This document shows, in pieces, positions 63,886 to 64,000 of a stretch of 64,000 bases of DNA; within the stretch, counting starts at the first letter, position 1; the number at the start of each line of letters is the position of its first letter. The translations under genes and the position numbers were made by a program. The notes under the pieces are model-generated. The model saw nothing but the letters and a program-made list of their open reading frames with translations. It did no database searches and was not told the DNA's origin. Origin of the DNA: CAJQQK01 sp963696075 (GTDB taxonomy: Bacteria; Pseudomonadota; Alphaproteobacteria; Rhizobiales; Hyphomicrobiaceae); assembly GCA_963696075.1 (NCBI GenBank), contig CAVOJD010000007.1, positions 1 to 64,000 on the forward strand, in the 5' to 3' direction.

Positions 63886-63927
63886 ACTCCCAAATTATTG
63901 CCGCGATCTTCTATCGCGGCTGGGAGT
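63886..63927 (-). promoter_or_regulatory. 5' hairpin that pairs with the aqpZ Shine-Dalgarno sequence
   Basis: On the aqpZ mRNA, ACTCCCA (63927-63921) can pair with TGGGAGT (63892-63886), which contains the SD. An inner stem of 8 bp (GCCGCGAT with ATCGCGGC, loop AGAAG) lies between them, with a 7-base AU-rich bulge. The outer helix would block ribosome access. A temperature- or ligand-controlled switch is possible; this is inferred from pairing alone. Confidence 0.6.
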
Positions 63928-64000
63928 AAGTTTCGTTCTATCCCGCCAAACAAGGAGGCCAGCGAGGAATCAGTTGTTCCGCAAACAAGCAAACGCATAT
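63928..64000. other. End of window
   Basis: The last 73 bases carry the upstream region of aqpZ. I see no coding sequence. Confidence 0.4.

Overview
The window reads as high-GC alphaproteobacterial chromosome, most likely Hyphomicrobiales/Rhizobiales. The reasons are a methionine synthase split into two genes, a urea ABC transporter placed directly before a urease operon, an Irr-type iron box (TTAGAA-N3-TTCTAA), and exbB-exbD-exbD-tonB gene order. A fused glycine-to-betaine methyltransferase and an AqpZ-type aquaporin suggest an osmotically challenged (saline) habitat. This is inference from gene content; no rRNA or tRNA is present to confirm it.

Layout. 1-6.0 kb is a decayed surface-glycan region. 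It holds a frameshifted cephalosporin-hydroxylase/methyltransferase-like gene, a frameshifted P-loop (sulfotransferase-like) gene, a frameshifted WbsX-like gene and SAM methyltransferase, and an IS1595-type element with a broken transposase. 6.3-6.6 kb is a 302-bp MITE-like element with 25-bp perfect terminal inverted repeats, inserted at a TA inside the stop codon of the next gene. 6.6-22.2 kb holds two translationally coupled minus-strand genes: a giant (~3980 aa) secreted DUF11-repeat protein with twelve near-identical 438-bp tandem repeats, and a ~1220 aa outer-membrane beta-barrel protein.

22.6-33.8 kb is a single minus-strand locus for urea use: urtABCDE (uptake) followed by ureD-ureA-small ORF-ureB-ureC-ureE-ureF-ureG (nickel urease and its maturation). 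It is preceded by a sequence that fits a sigma-54 promoter exactly. 34.0-36.6 kb is a TonB/ExbB/ExbD energy-transduction operon. 36.9-38.9 kb has a MarR regulator, an XRE-TetR fusion regulator and a small secreted Cys-rich protein. 39.2-41.7 kb has a zinc alcohol dehydrogenase and a bacterial eRF1-like (baeRF) protein. 41.8-46.8 kb is a branched-chain 2-oxoacid dehydrogenase operon (E1alpha, E1beta, E2, E3). Its E2 and E3 genes, like the neighbouring baeRF gene, each carry one frameshift. 46.9-53.5 kb has a GFA-domain protein, the fused GSMT-SDMT for betaine synthesis, and split metH. These link SAM-dependent betaine synthesis to methionine regeneration.

53.6-56.5 kb has TrmO, an Fe(III)-binding protein behind an Irr-type box, and a second zinc dehydrogenase. 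56.7-63.2 kb has a small secreted protein, two related response regulators, a TadG-like protein and a hybrid histidine kinase with an HPt domain. The window ends with aqpZ, whose Shine-Dalgarno sequence can be locked in a 5' hairpin.
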